From positions 1 through 64,000 of the forward strand of contig NZ_CVST01000034.1 of assembly GCF_001180225.1 (NCBI RefSeq): a stretch of DNA of 64,000 bases, in the 5' to 3' direction. The notes beneath the pieces were generated by a model. It had not been told where the DNA came from, searched no databases, and saw only the letters and a program-made list of their open reading frames with translations. Every line of letters begins with the position of its first letter. Position 1 is the first letter of the stretch. Positions 16,876-24,895 of the stretch are shown here, one piece after another. The translations under genes were made by a program, and so were the position numbers. This DNA is from Candidatus Pelagibacter communis (GTDB lineage Bacteria > Pseudomonadota > Alphaproteobacteria > Pelagibacterales > Pelagibacteraceae).

Positions 16876-17562
16876 TTATTTTTTTAATCTCAATATTAAA
16901 GCTGCAACAAACAAAGCAAGTATAGGTGAAATAATTATATAAGATCTAAATGGAGCATCATAAAATAATAACGAACTCAATCCACATACAATCATTACAA
17001 TTAAGTGATCAATTTTTTTTAAATCTTCTATTACGATAGCTATAAACGTAAGTGGTATTGCAAATTTTAATCCAAGTTCCTCTGGAACAAATGAACCTAA
17101 AATGATTCCTGACAATGTAGCAATTTGCCAACAAACCCACATCGTGCAACCTGTACCAATCAAATGATAATGTAAGTATTGCTCCGATTTATTTTTTTTA
17201 AAAAATTTATTAGATTCTGCAAAACCTTGATCAACAATGATATAAGAGATTAATAATTTTTTTATTAGTGATAATTTTTCTAAGTACTCTGATAAAACTG
17301 CTCCATACAAAAGATGTCTTGAATTAATAACACCAACAGATGTTGCTGCCACTAATCCAGATGCACCGCCTGATAATAATTGTAAAAAAACAATTTGTGA
17401 CGCACCGCCAAAAATTATTATAGACATCGCATAAACTAATAATGGGTCAAATCCCAATTCAACACCGATAGCTCCACAAATTATTCCAAATGGAATCACA
17501 GACAACATGTGTGGAGAAATATCAAGCATACCCCTCGTAAATAATTGTTTTTTTGTAAGCAT
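16876..17562 (-). CDS. azlC: AzlC family branched-chain amino acid exporter subunit
   Basis: This 228-aa protein has about six helices. It shows the AzlC hallmarks: an early PFGIICGAIGVELG helix, FGGASQIVFLQLLSGGA near residue 50, and NSRHLLYGAVLS near residue 80. With AzlD it exports leucine/isoleucine/valine-type amino acids in characterised systems. It lies 14 bp after the ABC ATPase gene on the same strand. Function as an amino acid exporter is by family; the specific cargo here is unknown. Confidence 0.92.
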   Translation of the reverse strand: MLTKKQLFTRGMLDISPHMLSVIPFGIICGAIGVELGFDPLLVYAMSIIIFGGASQIVFLQLLSGGASGLVAATSVGVINSRHLLYGAVLSEYLEKLSLIKKLLISYIIVDQGFAESNKFFKKNKSEQYLHYHLIGTGCTMWVCWQIATLSGIILGSFVPEELGLKFAIPLTFIAIVIEDLKKIDHLIVMIVCGLSSLLFYDAPFRSYIIISPILALFVAALILRLKK

Positions 17563-17576
17563 TTATTTGGGTTCTA

Positions 17577-18635
17577 TTAAAAACAAACTATGTGATCAAT
17601 ATTTATCGGTCGTTTAATACCAAATTTTTCATCAATTTCATGTTGATGGACATGATGCGAATGAACAAAAACAGGAATTAATAAATCACTACTGGTTTTT
17701 AGAGTATATATAAAATTTGTTCCCCTAAACTTTCTATCTACTACTTCTAATTTTAAATTGCTTTTATCGTCATGTTCTAGATCTTCTGGTTGTAACAACA
17801 ACTGTACTTTAGATCCTTTTGGATAATGTTTTGTAAAATTACCTTTAATTGTTCCTAAATCATCATTTTCTAGAGTATTTTCATCTGTAACTTTTGCAGG
17901 AATTAATATTCCTCTATTTAAAAAATTAACTACATCAACAGAATTTGGGAAGTGATAAACATTATAGGGATCATCAAATTGTTTAAGTTCTCCGTCTAAA
18001 ATAATTCCACATTTGTTACCTAGATAGAATGCTTCGTAAGAGTCGTGAGTAACAATTATTGTTGTAATTTTTAATTCTTTTAAAATTTGCTTTAACTTTA
18101 CTTGTATTTCCTCTTTGAAACTTTGATCTATATTTGACAACGGTTCATCTAAAAGTAACAAATCAGGATTTGATAACAAAGATCTAGCTAAAGAGGCTCT
18201 TTGAGCTTCTCCAGAGCTAATTTCATGAGGATATTTTTCTAAGATTTTTTCTAAATGTAGAAATTTCACTATTTCTTTAAAGTTTAGACCTTTCTTCTTT
18301 TTTTTATTTCTCTCAGCGCCAAAATTAATATTTTCCATAACATTGTAATGAGGAAATAGAGAGTTATCTTGAAAAGCCAAAGATATATTTCTATCCTCGG
18401 GTTCAACATGGCTTTCTTTAGATGAAATAATTTTATTTTTTAAGATAATTTTACCAGACTGAATTTTTTCAAGTCCAGCTATTGTTCTTAAAATTGTAGT
18501 TTTTCCAATTCCAGAAGGGCCTAGCAAACAAACTATGTCTCCTTCATTTTCAATATTAAATGAAACATTGGTTACTTTATTTTTAGAGCTTGCAGCAAAA
18601 GTAACATTCTCAATTTCTAAAAAATTATTTCTCAT
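17577..18635 (-). CDS. fbpC: Fe(3+) ABC transporter ATP-binding protein
   Basis: This is a 352-aa ABC ATPase: Walker A GPSGIGKTT near residue 38, signature SSGEAQRASLAR near residue 141 (a variant of LSGGQ), Walker B LLLLDEPLSNID near 160 and the switch His in VTHDSYEA near 195. After about residue 235 there is a TOBE-like regulatory tail with the QPEDLE motif found in the FbpC/CysA group. It follows the permease by one base and with FbpA and FbpB makes a complete ferric iron importer. The tail ends with a His-rich HSHHVHQHE stretch that could sense metal. Confidence 0.9.
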   Translation of the reverse strand: MRNNFLEIENVTFAASSKNKVTNVSFNIENEGDIVCLLGPSGIGKTTILRTIAGLEKIQSGKIILKNKIISSKESHVEPEDRNISLAFQDNSLFPHYNVMENINFGAERNKKKKKGLNFKEIVKFLHLEKILEKYPHEISSGEAQRASLARSLLSNPDLLLLDEPLSNIDQSFKEEIQVKLKQILKELKITTIIVTHDSYEAFYLGNKCGIILDGELKQFDDPYNVYHFPNSVDVVNFLNRGILIPAKVTDENTLENDDLGTIKGNFTKHYPKGSKVQLLLQPEDLEHDDKSNLKLEVVDRKFRGTNFIYTLKTSSDLLIPVFVHSHHVHQHEIDEKFGIKRPINIDHIVCF

Positions 18636-18636
18636 T

Positions 18637-20247
18637 TTATTTATCTTTAAACATATACTTAGATGTAATTAAAATAAAAATACTTGCAATCATAATTAAT
18701 AATAATGAAGGTGCAGCAGCAGCTTCTAGTAAATCTTGTGAAGCAAATATATAGGCCTGGGTGGCAAATGTTTCAAAATTAAAAGGACGCATAATTAATG
18801 TAATTGGTAATTCTTTGATTATTTCGATTGATAGCAATATAGCAATTAATAAGACTGAGTTTTTAAGATAAGGGATATGAATATTTAAAAAAGTTTTTAA
18901 TTTTGAATAACCTAGCAGATATGCACTTTCATCAATTGAGTAATTAATTTTTAAATATCCAGATTTAATACCGTTGTTAGCTAAAGAATAAAATCTTACA
19001 AAATAAACAGTTACTAAACCAAGTATAGATCCAATAAAAATTTGTTTTATATCAAAAAAATAAAAAATATTTTCATCAAACCATGAAATAAAAGTTATGA
19101 AGGCCACAGCCAATATTATTCCTGGTACTGCATAACCAGTAATTGAAAAAGTTGTTAGTATATTTAATAACTTATTTTTACTAATTCTATTTCCATAATT
19201 TGATACGAAAGATAAAAATATCAAAAGAAAGCCCGATAAGAAGACTAATATCAATGTGTTTGATAATAATTCTATAATATTTAAATCTATAAAATGTTTT
19301 GGAAATTTGATTGTCCAGTAAAGCATTTGCAAAACTGGAAATATAAAGCTTGCAAGAAATACAAATGAGCAAAATATTATTGCCATTAAAGATTTATAAC
19401 CATTTAATTGTTTCAAAGTTTTAGTCTTAAAATTTCCTTTTGCAGGAGAATGGTACTGTGCTTTTTTTCTAGATAAGTTCTCTAAATAAAATAATCCAAA
19501 TATAAAAATAAGGAGAAAAAAAGATATTCTGTTTGCTAAAGCTAAATCATCAAAAGATATCCACGCATCATAAATTCCAGTAGTTAAAGTCGATATTCCA
19601 AAAAAAGATACTGCACCAAAATCTGATAAAGTCTCCATAGCAACTAAAGATAATCCGGCAATAATTGCTGGTCTTGCTGATGGTAAAATAATATTAAAAA
19701 ATGTTTTTTTTGTTGAAAAACCTAGGTTTTTTCCAAGTTCTAGCAAATTTTGAGACTGATAATGAAATGAAGTTCTTGTTAAAACATAAACATAACCAAA
19801 TAGTGAAAATGAAATTGAAATTATAGCTCCTAGCATTCCGTCGAATTTAGGTAAAAAAGAATTATAATTTCCATCACCGAATAAGCTTTTCATAATTGAA
19901 AAAGCTGTTCCATAATTTTCAAAAAAAGCAGTTAATGAATATGCATAGATATAAGCTGGAACTGCAAAAGATAAAATTAAAACCCATTTAAAAAAATTAA
20001 CTCCAGGAAATTTGTAAAATGAAACTAAATAAGCAGATCCTACACCGATTACAAAAGTTGTAATTAAAACTCCAATTACAAGAATTATTGAATTAGAAAT
20101 GTATTCATACAAAAATGTATTTTTAACAATTGATAAATAGTCACTTGTTGGTTCAAAAAAACTACTAAATACAGTTACAATTGGTATTGCAACTATCATA
20201 GAAATGAGCAAAGAGCTCAAAAACCAAATATTAATTTTATTACCCAT
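18637..20247 (-). CDS. fbpB: Fe(3+) ABC transporter permease
   Basis: This 536-aa membrane protein contains two fused permease domains with about twelve helices, as in FbpB/SfuB. Each half carries an EAA-type loop that docks the ATPase: ELGKNLGFSTKKTFFNIILP around residue 175 and ESAYLLGYSKLKTFLNIHIP around residue 430. It is preceded by a long inverted repeat in the gap to fbpA and is followed immediately by fbpC. The assignment to iron uptake rests on the binding protein and the Fur-like site upstream. Confidence 0.9.
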   Translation of the reverse strand: MGNKINIWFLSSLLISMIVAIPIVTVFSSFFEPTSDYLSIVKNTFLYEYISNSIILVIGVLITTFVIGVGSAYLVSFYKFPGVNFFKWVLILSFAVPAYIYAYSLTAFFENYGTAFSIMKSLFGDGNYNSFLPKFDGMLGAIISISFSLFGYVYVLTRTSFHYQSQNLLELGKNLGFSTKKTFFNIILPSARPAIIAGLSLVAMETLSDFGAVSFFGISTLTTGIYDAWISFDDLALANRISFFLLIFIFGLFYLENLSRKKAQYHSPAKGNFKTKTLKQLNGYKSLMAIIFCSFVFLASFIFPVLQMLYWTIKFPKHFIDLNIIELLSNTLILVFLSGFLLIFLSFVSNYGNRISKNKLLNILTTFSITGYAVPGIILAVAFITFISWFDENIFYFFDIKQIFIGSILGLVTVYFVRFYSLANNGIKSGYLKINYSIDESAYLLGYSKLKTFLNIHIPYLKNSVLLIAILLSIEIIKELPITLIMRPFNFETFATQAYIFASQDLLEAAAAPSLLLIMIASIFILITSKYMFKDK

Positions 20248-20248
20248 T

Positions 20249-20312
20249 TTAACGAAGTACTAATGGTATAAATTAGGGTAATAAACTTTATACCAAAAGT
20301 ACTTAGTGTTAA
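20249..20312 (-). terminator. long intercistronic hairpin between fbpA and fbpB
   Basis: Three nested arms pair in register: TTAAC with GTTAA, AAGTACT with AGTACTT, and GGTATAAA with TTTATACC. They give about 20 bp of stem interrupted by short bulges around an AT-rich loop. It fills the gap between the fbpA stop and the fbpB start, and one arm lies at the fbpB ribosome-binding region. Probable roles are stabilising fbpA mRNA and lowering fbpB expression. The structure is seen; the function is inferred. Confidence 0.7.
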
Positions 20313-20318
20313 CCTCTT

Positions 20319-21338
20319 TTATTTCCAACCAGACATCAACATTACCTCTAACGCATCAGCCTGATTTTTTTTATAGTCTCCAACTTTTGTTTTTAAATCC
20401 TGTTTAAAATTTTCACCCATTTTTTTTATAAGATGGTGTGGTTCAACACCTTCTATCATTGGATATTCAAATGTATTGTTTACCATATGTTGTTGCGCTT
20501 CCTTTGTTAAAAGAAATTCTAGTAATTTTTTTGCATTTTCAGGATTAGGAGAATTTTTTAAAATACCTCCACCACTTATGTTCATATGTGTCCCTCTATC
20601 ATTTTGATTTGGGAAATAAGGTAATACCTTTTGAGCAGCTTCTTTTTGATCTTCTCCTTTTTGACCAGATAACATCAAAGCATAATAATAAGTGTTTGCT
20701 ATAGCTAAATCAGCTTCACCAGCGGCAACAGCTAAAATTTGAGCTCTATCATTTCCTTTAGGATTTCTTGCAAAATTTGAAACTAATTTTTTTGCCCATT
20801 CTAAAGTTTGTTCTTTACCATTATTTTTAATTAATGATGCAACAAGAGATTGATTGTAAATATTATTAGATTTTCTAATTACAATTTTCCCTTTCCACTT
20901 TGAATCTGACAAACTTTCATAAGTTATCCCTTTTAAATCTTCTGAACTTACTCTTTCTGGTGAATAATAAATAATTCTTGCTCTTTTAGCGATACCTGTC
21001 CAATTATCAGATCTAAAGTTTGCTGGCACTAAAGCTTTAATCTGCGCTGACATAGAGTTCTGAAACATTCCTTTTTCGTCAAATGCACCTAGTCTTCCGG
21101 CATCTGCTGTAATATATAAATCAGCTTTAGAATCTTTTCCTTCTTCAGTAATTCTTTTTTGTAACGCTTTGTCTTTGCCTGAAACTACGTTAACTTTTAT
21201 ACCTGTTTTATTAGTAAACTTTTCATACAACTGAATGTCAGAGTCGTAATGTCTTGCACTAAAAACATTTACTTCACCAGCTAAGCTCATTTTGGCAAAG
21301 AAAAATAAAATTAATGCTAATAATGTTATTTTTTTCAT
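20319..21338 (-). CDS. fbpA: Fe(3+) substrate-binding protein
   Basis: This 339-aa periplasmic binding protein of the FbpA/FutA type has a signal peptide (MKKITLLALILFFF, cleavage near SLAGE). The mature part begins VNVFSARHYDSD, which is the usual FbpA opening with the HYDSD iron/anion region. The late tyrosine pair ANTYYYALM (about residue 218) matches the Tyr-Tyr iron ligands. It is the first gene of fbpABC, and a double Fur-like palindrome lies 36-71 bp before the start. It would supply iron for the Fe-S and haem enzymes that are numerous here. Confidence 0.92.
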   Translation of the reverse strand: MKKITLLALILFFFAKMSLAGEVNVFSARHYDSDIQLYEKFTNKTGIKVNVVSGKDKALQKRITEEGKDSKADLYITADAGRLGAFDEKGMFQNSMSAQIKALVPANFRSDNWTGIAKRARIIYYSPERVSSEDLKGITYESLSDSKWKGKIVIRKSNNIYNQSLVASLIKNNGKEQTLEWAKKLVSNFARNPKGNDRAQILAVAAGEADLAIANTYYYALMLSGQKGEDQKEAAQKVLPYFPNQNDRGTHMNISGGGILKNSPNPENAKKLLEFLLTKEAQQHMVNNTFEYPMIEGVEPHHLIKKMGENFKQDLKTKVGDYKKNQADALEVMLMSGWK

Positions 21339-21373
21339 TTTTATTTTTTTCTTTACCCTAATTTATTTGCGAA

Positions 21374-21409
21374 TGAGAATTATTCTCAATGCGAATGATT
21401 ATCAATCGC
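21374..21409. promoter_or_regulatory. tandem Fur-box-like palindromes upstream of fbpA
   Basis: TGAGAATTATTCTCA (21374-21388) is a perfect 15-bp palindrome with arms TGAGAAT/ATTCTCA. Directly after it, GCGAATGATTATCAATCGC (21391-21409) is a second, near-perfect one. Both resemble the GATAATGATAATC half-site pattern of Fur operators. The pair lies between fbpA and the LysR gene, which point the same way, so it most likely represses fbpABC when iron is sufficient. Which regulator (Fur, Mur or Irr-type) binds is not shown by sequence. Confidence 0.7.
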
Positions 21410-21465
21410 ATATATTGACGCATATATCAATAATTTTTTTTACAATTGCTAAATGTAGGAAATTT

Positions 21466-22353
21466 TTATTTCCAGTCGCCGATTTTGCTAAATAAGAAAT
21501 TTCTAAATGCTTGAACTCTAGCAGTATTTTTTAATGACTGAGGATATACAAAGTGTGCTTCTGTTATAGGCCCTTCTACTTTCGGAAGTACTTTAATTAC
21601 GTTGTTTGAATTTGTTACTAAATATTCAGGAAGTGCCGCCAATCCTACCCCAGATTCTACAGCTAACAAAAGACCCATTACACTATTTACCTTCATGATT
21701 GATTTTCTTTTTTTACCATCATGCATTCCAATTTTTAATGCCCAATCTGGATTATAAACTGGAGAAGGTGCTCCTTTTCCAAACGAAATAAATTTATGTT
21801 TATTTAGATCATTTATTGTTTTTGGCATTCCATTTTTTTCTAAGTACTTATTTGATCCATATATATAATATTTAATATCAACTAGCTTTTTTTGAATATA
21901 ATTAAGCTGTTTTGGCCTTCTCATGAAAATTCCAATATCAGCCTGTCTTGTACTTAAATCTAATTCTTTATCATCAAAGACTAATTCAATCTCAATCTCT
22001 GGATTAAGTCTCATAAATTCTTGAATTCTAGGCGTTAACCAGTGAGTACCAAAACTTCTTACTGTTGTTATAGTTAATTTTCCTGTTGGTTTATTCTTCT
22101 GATCACCTAAAGAAGTTTCAACTTCTTTTAATTTACTTATTACTTCATGTGCAGTTTTAAAAACATATTCACCGTTTTCTGTAAGTGTTAATCCTCTTGC
22201 ATGTCTTTCAAATAGTTGTACTTTCAAATCTTGTTCTAGGGACTGTATCTGTCTACTAATTGCAGATTGGCTAAGGTTTAAATTTACAGTGGCATTTGTA
22301 AAACTTCCAGCTTCTGCGACTGCATGAAAAATTTTTAATTTATCCCAATCCAT
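21466..22353 (-). CDS. LysR-family transcriptional regulator
   Basis: This 295-aa protein has the standard LysR plan. The winged HTH is at residues 1-60 (AEAGSFTNATVNLNLSQSAISRQI) and a periplasmic-binding-protein-like sensor domain at about 90-290. Its ATG overlaps the stop of the upstream acuI-like gene by one base, so the two are coupled. LysR proteins often control the neighbouring gene; acryloyl-CoA or an acid derived from DMSP would be a testable inducer, but no binding site can be assigned. Confidence 0.92.
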   Translation of the reverse strand: MDWDKLKIFHAVAEAGSFTNATVNLNLSQSAISRQIQSLEQDLKVQLFERHARGLTLTENGEYVFKTAHEVISKLKEVETSLGDQKNKPTGKLTITTVRSFGTHWLTPRIQEFMRLNPEIEIELVFDDKELDLSTRQADIGIFMRRPKQLNYIQKKLVDIKYYIYGSNKYLEKNGMPKTINDLNKHKFISFGKGAPSPVYNPDWALKIGMHDGKKRKSIMKVNSVMGLLLAVESGVGLAALPEYLVTNSNNVIKVLPKVEGPITEAHFVYPQSLKNTARVQAFRNFLFSKIGDWK

Positions 22354-23354
22354 TATTTATTTACATCCACCAATACTCTTCCAGAAATTTCACCTTTTAA
22401 AATTTTTGGATAAGTTTCAATTAACTCCTCTAGACCTACAGTTAAAACTGATTTTTCAAGCAATTCAAAATCAATTAATTTTGATGCTTCACCCCACATA
22501 AATTCTCTTCTTTTTATACTGCAATTTGCAGAATCCATTCCCCAAACCTTAATACCTCGCAACATAAAAGGAAGTAAATTGGTGTTAAGTTCATTACTGT
22601 TAGCATTTCCACATACAGCTATAATTCCATTAGGCTTTGTTTGTGCAATTGCGTTTGCTAAAATTTTCCCTCCAACAGTGTCTACCACTCCATCCCATAA
22701 ACCTTTATCTATTGGTCTTGGGTCTTTATCAAATTCAGCTCTATTTATAATGTTTTTTGCTCCTAAAGATTTTAAATAATCTGACTTACTTTCTTTTCCA
22801 GATACTGCAGTTACATTGTATCCTAATTTTGTTAAAACCATTATTGCAACACTGCCAACGCCTCCAGTTGCTCCTGTTACCAAAACATCATTTACTTTTT
22901 CTCCAAGCAAAATACTTTCTCTTGCTTGAATTGCAAAAGCACTCATTAAAGAAGTTAAGCCTGCAGTACCTAAAATCATTGCCTGCTTGCTGCTTAAGTT
23001 ATCAGGTTTTTTTACTAGGAAATCTGCATTGACTTTTGCTATTTGAGAATAACCACCAAAAAACACTTCTCCAACTCTAAAACCAGTTAATATTACTTCG
23101 TCACCTGATTTAAATTTTGAATTTTCACTTTCAATTACTTTTCCTGAAAAATCTATTCCTGGTATGTGCGGATACTCTTTTACTAGTCTTCCACCATTCT
23201 TTAGAATCATTCCATCTTTAAAATTTAAATCAGAATATTCTACCTGAACAGTTACATCTCCATGTTTTAAAAAACCTCTATCTAAAGATTTTACTTCTCT
23301 AGAAAAATTTTCACCTTCTTGATTAAGAACTATTGCTTTGAATTGATCAGACAC
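22353..23354 (-). CDS. acuI: AcuI/YhdH-type NADPH-dependent acryloyl-CoA reductase
   Basis: This 333-aa medium-chain dehydrogenase/reductase lacks the zinc ligands of alcohol dehydrogenases. It has the AcuI/YhdH hallmarks: SDLNFKDGMILKNGG near residue 40, HIPGIDFSGKV near 67 and the cofactor loop VTGATGGVGSVAIMVL near residue 158. AcuI reduces toxic acryloyl-CoA to propionyl-CoA in DMSP- and acrylate-using marine bacteria. It is followed by a coupled LysR gene and abuts folE. The DddP-like gene 13 kb away would provide acrylate. YhdH relatives outside this pathway exist, so the name is likely but not certain. Confidence 0.8.
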   Translation of the reverse strand: MSDQFKAIVLNQEGENFSREVKSLDRGFLKHGDVTVQVEYSDLNFKDGMILKNGGRLVKEYPHIPGIDFSGKVIESENSKFKSGDEVILTGFRVGEVFFGGYSQIAKVNADFLVKKPDNLSSKQAMILGTAGLTSLMSAFAIQARESILLGEKVNDVLVTGATGGVGSVAIMVLTKLGYNVTAVSGKESKSDYLKSLGAKNIINRAEFDKDPRPIDKGLWDGVVDTVGGKILANAIAQTKPNGIIAVCGNANSNELNTNLLPFMLRGIKVWGMDSANCSIKRREFMWGEASKLIDFELLEKSVLTVGLEELIETYPKILKGEISGRVLVDVNK

Positions 23355-23355
23355 T

Positions 23356-23976
23356 TTAATCTTTTAGCGTAGTGCTAATAAATCGTAAATATCTATTTTG
23401 AAAACTTAAATCTTCTTTGAATTGACCTAAATAATAATTTGTTACCGTAGTTGCTTGTTCTTTTTTAATTCCTCTCATAGTCATACACTGATGAGTTGAA
23501 TCTATTGTTACTGCAACACCTTTTGCATCTAATGATTCCATTAAAGTATTTGCAATTTGCATTGTAAGTCTTTCTTGAGTTTGAAGTCTTTTAGAAAATA
23601 CTTCAACTACTCTTGCAAGTTTACTTAAACCTACAACTCTTTCTTTTGGAATATAAGCAACATGAGCTTTTCCAATAATTGGTGCCATGTGATGTTCGCA
23701 ATGACTTTGCACAGAAATATTTTTCTGGACAACCATGTCATCATATCCCTCTACATCACCAAAAGTTTTATCTAAAATTTTATCTGGATCTTCTTTGTAA
23801 CCTTTAAAATATTCTTTAAATGCTTTAACAACTCTTTTTGGAGTTTCTAATAAACCTTCTCTATTTGGGTCTTCACCCATCCATGTTAAAATTGTTTTAA
23901 AAGCTTCTTCAGCATCTTTGTCTGAAACTTGCTTATTTTCATTTAACTTGTTGTCAGTGTCTTTTACTAATTTCAT
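23356..23976 (-). CDS. folE: GTP cyclohydrolase I
   Basis: This 206-aa type I enzyme converts GTP to dihydroneopterin triphosphate, the first step to folate. It has the SHCEHHMAPI zinc/catalytic motif near residue 113, YIPKERVVGLSKLARVV near 130 and TIDSTHQCMTMRG near 180. About 20 N-terminal residues (KDTDNKLNENKQ) form a charged extension. It is one base from acuI on the same strand. In a window dominated by folate-linked demethylation it supplies the C1 carrier, though the linkage may be incidental. Confidence 0.95.
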   Translation of the reverse strand: MKLVKDTDNKLNENKQVSDKDAEEAFKTILTWMGEDPNREGLLETPKRVVKAFKEYFKGYKEDPDKILDKTFGDVEGYDDMVVQKNISVQSHCEHHMAPIIGKAHVAYIPKERVVGLSKLARVVEVFSKRLQTQERLTMQIANTLMESLDAKGVAVTIDSTHQCMTMRGIKKEQATTVTNYYLGQFKEDLSFQNRYLRFISTTLKD

Positions 23977-24052
23977 AGCGCCTTTTTATACAGTAATTAC
24001 CTGATTTTAAAATATTTATTATATCTAGATATGTGCTACATAATCACATTCT

Positions 24053-24520
24053 ATGTTCAAAAAAAGAGAAAATATCTACGATATCGAGGAAGGAAATCTT
24101 CTTTCACCAAAATTTGATAATGATGGCTTAATACCTGTCATTACAATGTGTTCAAAAACCAAAGATATTTTAATGCACGGCTATATGAATGTTGAAGCAT
24201 TAAAAAAAACAATTGAAACCAAAGAAGCTCACTACTTTAGCAGATCTAGAAAAGCAATCTGGCACAAAGGTAAAACAAGTGGCTTTACTCAAAAAGTAAC
24301 TGAAATCAGAATTGATGATGATCAAGACTCAATTTGGTTAACAGTTGATATAGGAGACGGTGCTAGTTGCCATGTTGGATACAGATCATGCTTTTATAGA
24401 TCTATTCCTATGGGACCAATTGATAATGGACGTAAAGTAGAAATGGAATTTCTTGAAAAAGAAAAAAAATTTGATCCTGAAGAAGTTTATAAAGGACAAC
24501 CAAATCCTACTAAGATTTAA
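24053..24520 (+). CDS. hisI: phosphoribosyl-AMP cyclohydrolase
   Basis: This 155-aa enzyme opens the adenine ring of PR-AMP in histidine synthesis. It shows HGYMNVEALKKTIET near residue 40, SRSRKAIWHKGKTSG near residue 63 and the metal-binding GASCHVGYRSCFYR near 104. It has no fused HisE domain, as is usual in alphaproteobacteria. The gene is divergent from folE and its stop overlaps the start of the DUF2237 gene by one base. It stands apart from other his genes. Confidence 0.93.
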   Translation: MFKKRENIYDIEEGNLLSPKFDNDGLIPVITMCSKTKDILMHGYMNVEALKKTIETKEAHYFSRSRKAIWHKGKTSGFTQKVTEIRIDDDQDSIWLTVDIGDGASCHVGYRSCFYRSIPMGPIDNGRKVEMEFLEKEKKFDPEEVYKGQPNPTKI

Positions 24521-24894
24521 TGAGTGAAAAACAAAAAAATGTTCTAGGCGAAGATCTAGAAGAATGCTCCAATGATCCATTAACAGGTTGGTTTCGTGAT
24601 GGTTGTTGTAACACTGACGAGAATGATCATGGACTTCATACAGTTTGTGCTAAAGTTACTACCGAATGCTTAGAGTGGATGAAAGAAGCAGGTAACGATT
24701 TAATTACTCCACATCCTGAATTTGGGTTTCCAGGTTTAAAAGATGGAGATGGATGGTGTTTGTGTGCTAGTTGGTATGCAAGAGCAGTTGAAGCTGGTAA
24801 AGGATGTCCAATATTTCTAAAAAGAACCCACGAAAACACTCTTAAATATGTACCTATTGAAACTTTAAAAAAGTTTGCAATAGATTTGTCCTAA
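24520..24894 (+). CDS. DUF2237 family protein
   Basis: This 124-aa protein matches DUF2237: an early NVLGEDLEEC, the GWFRDGCCNT block near residue 23, the HTVCAKVTTECLEW segment near 40 and GDGWCLCASWYARA near 77. Many Cys and Trp positions are conserved, but no function is established for the family. It is translationally coupled to hisI and ends two bases from the convergent ETF-QO gene. Confidence 0.9.
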   Translation: MSEKQKNVLGEDLEECSNDPLTGWFRDGCCNTDENDHGLHTVCAKVTTECLEWMKEAGNDLITPHPEFGFPGLKDGDGWCLCASWYARAVEAGKGCPIFLKRTHENTLKYVPIETLKKFAIDLS

Positions 24895-24895
24895 T

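Noticed and set aside
22757-23032. Open frame of about 90 codons on the plus strand opposite acuI.
   Set aside because: Its leucine-rich, low-complexity translation is the antisense shadow of a well-supported gene and has no ribosome site or motif.
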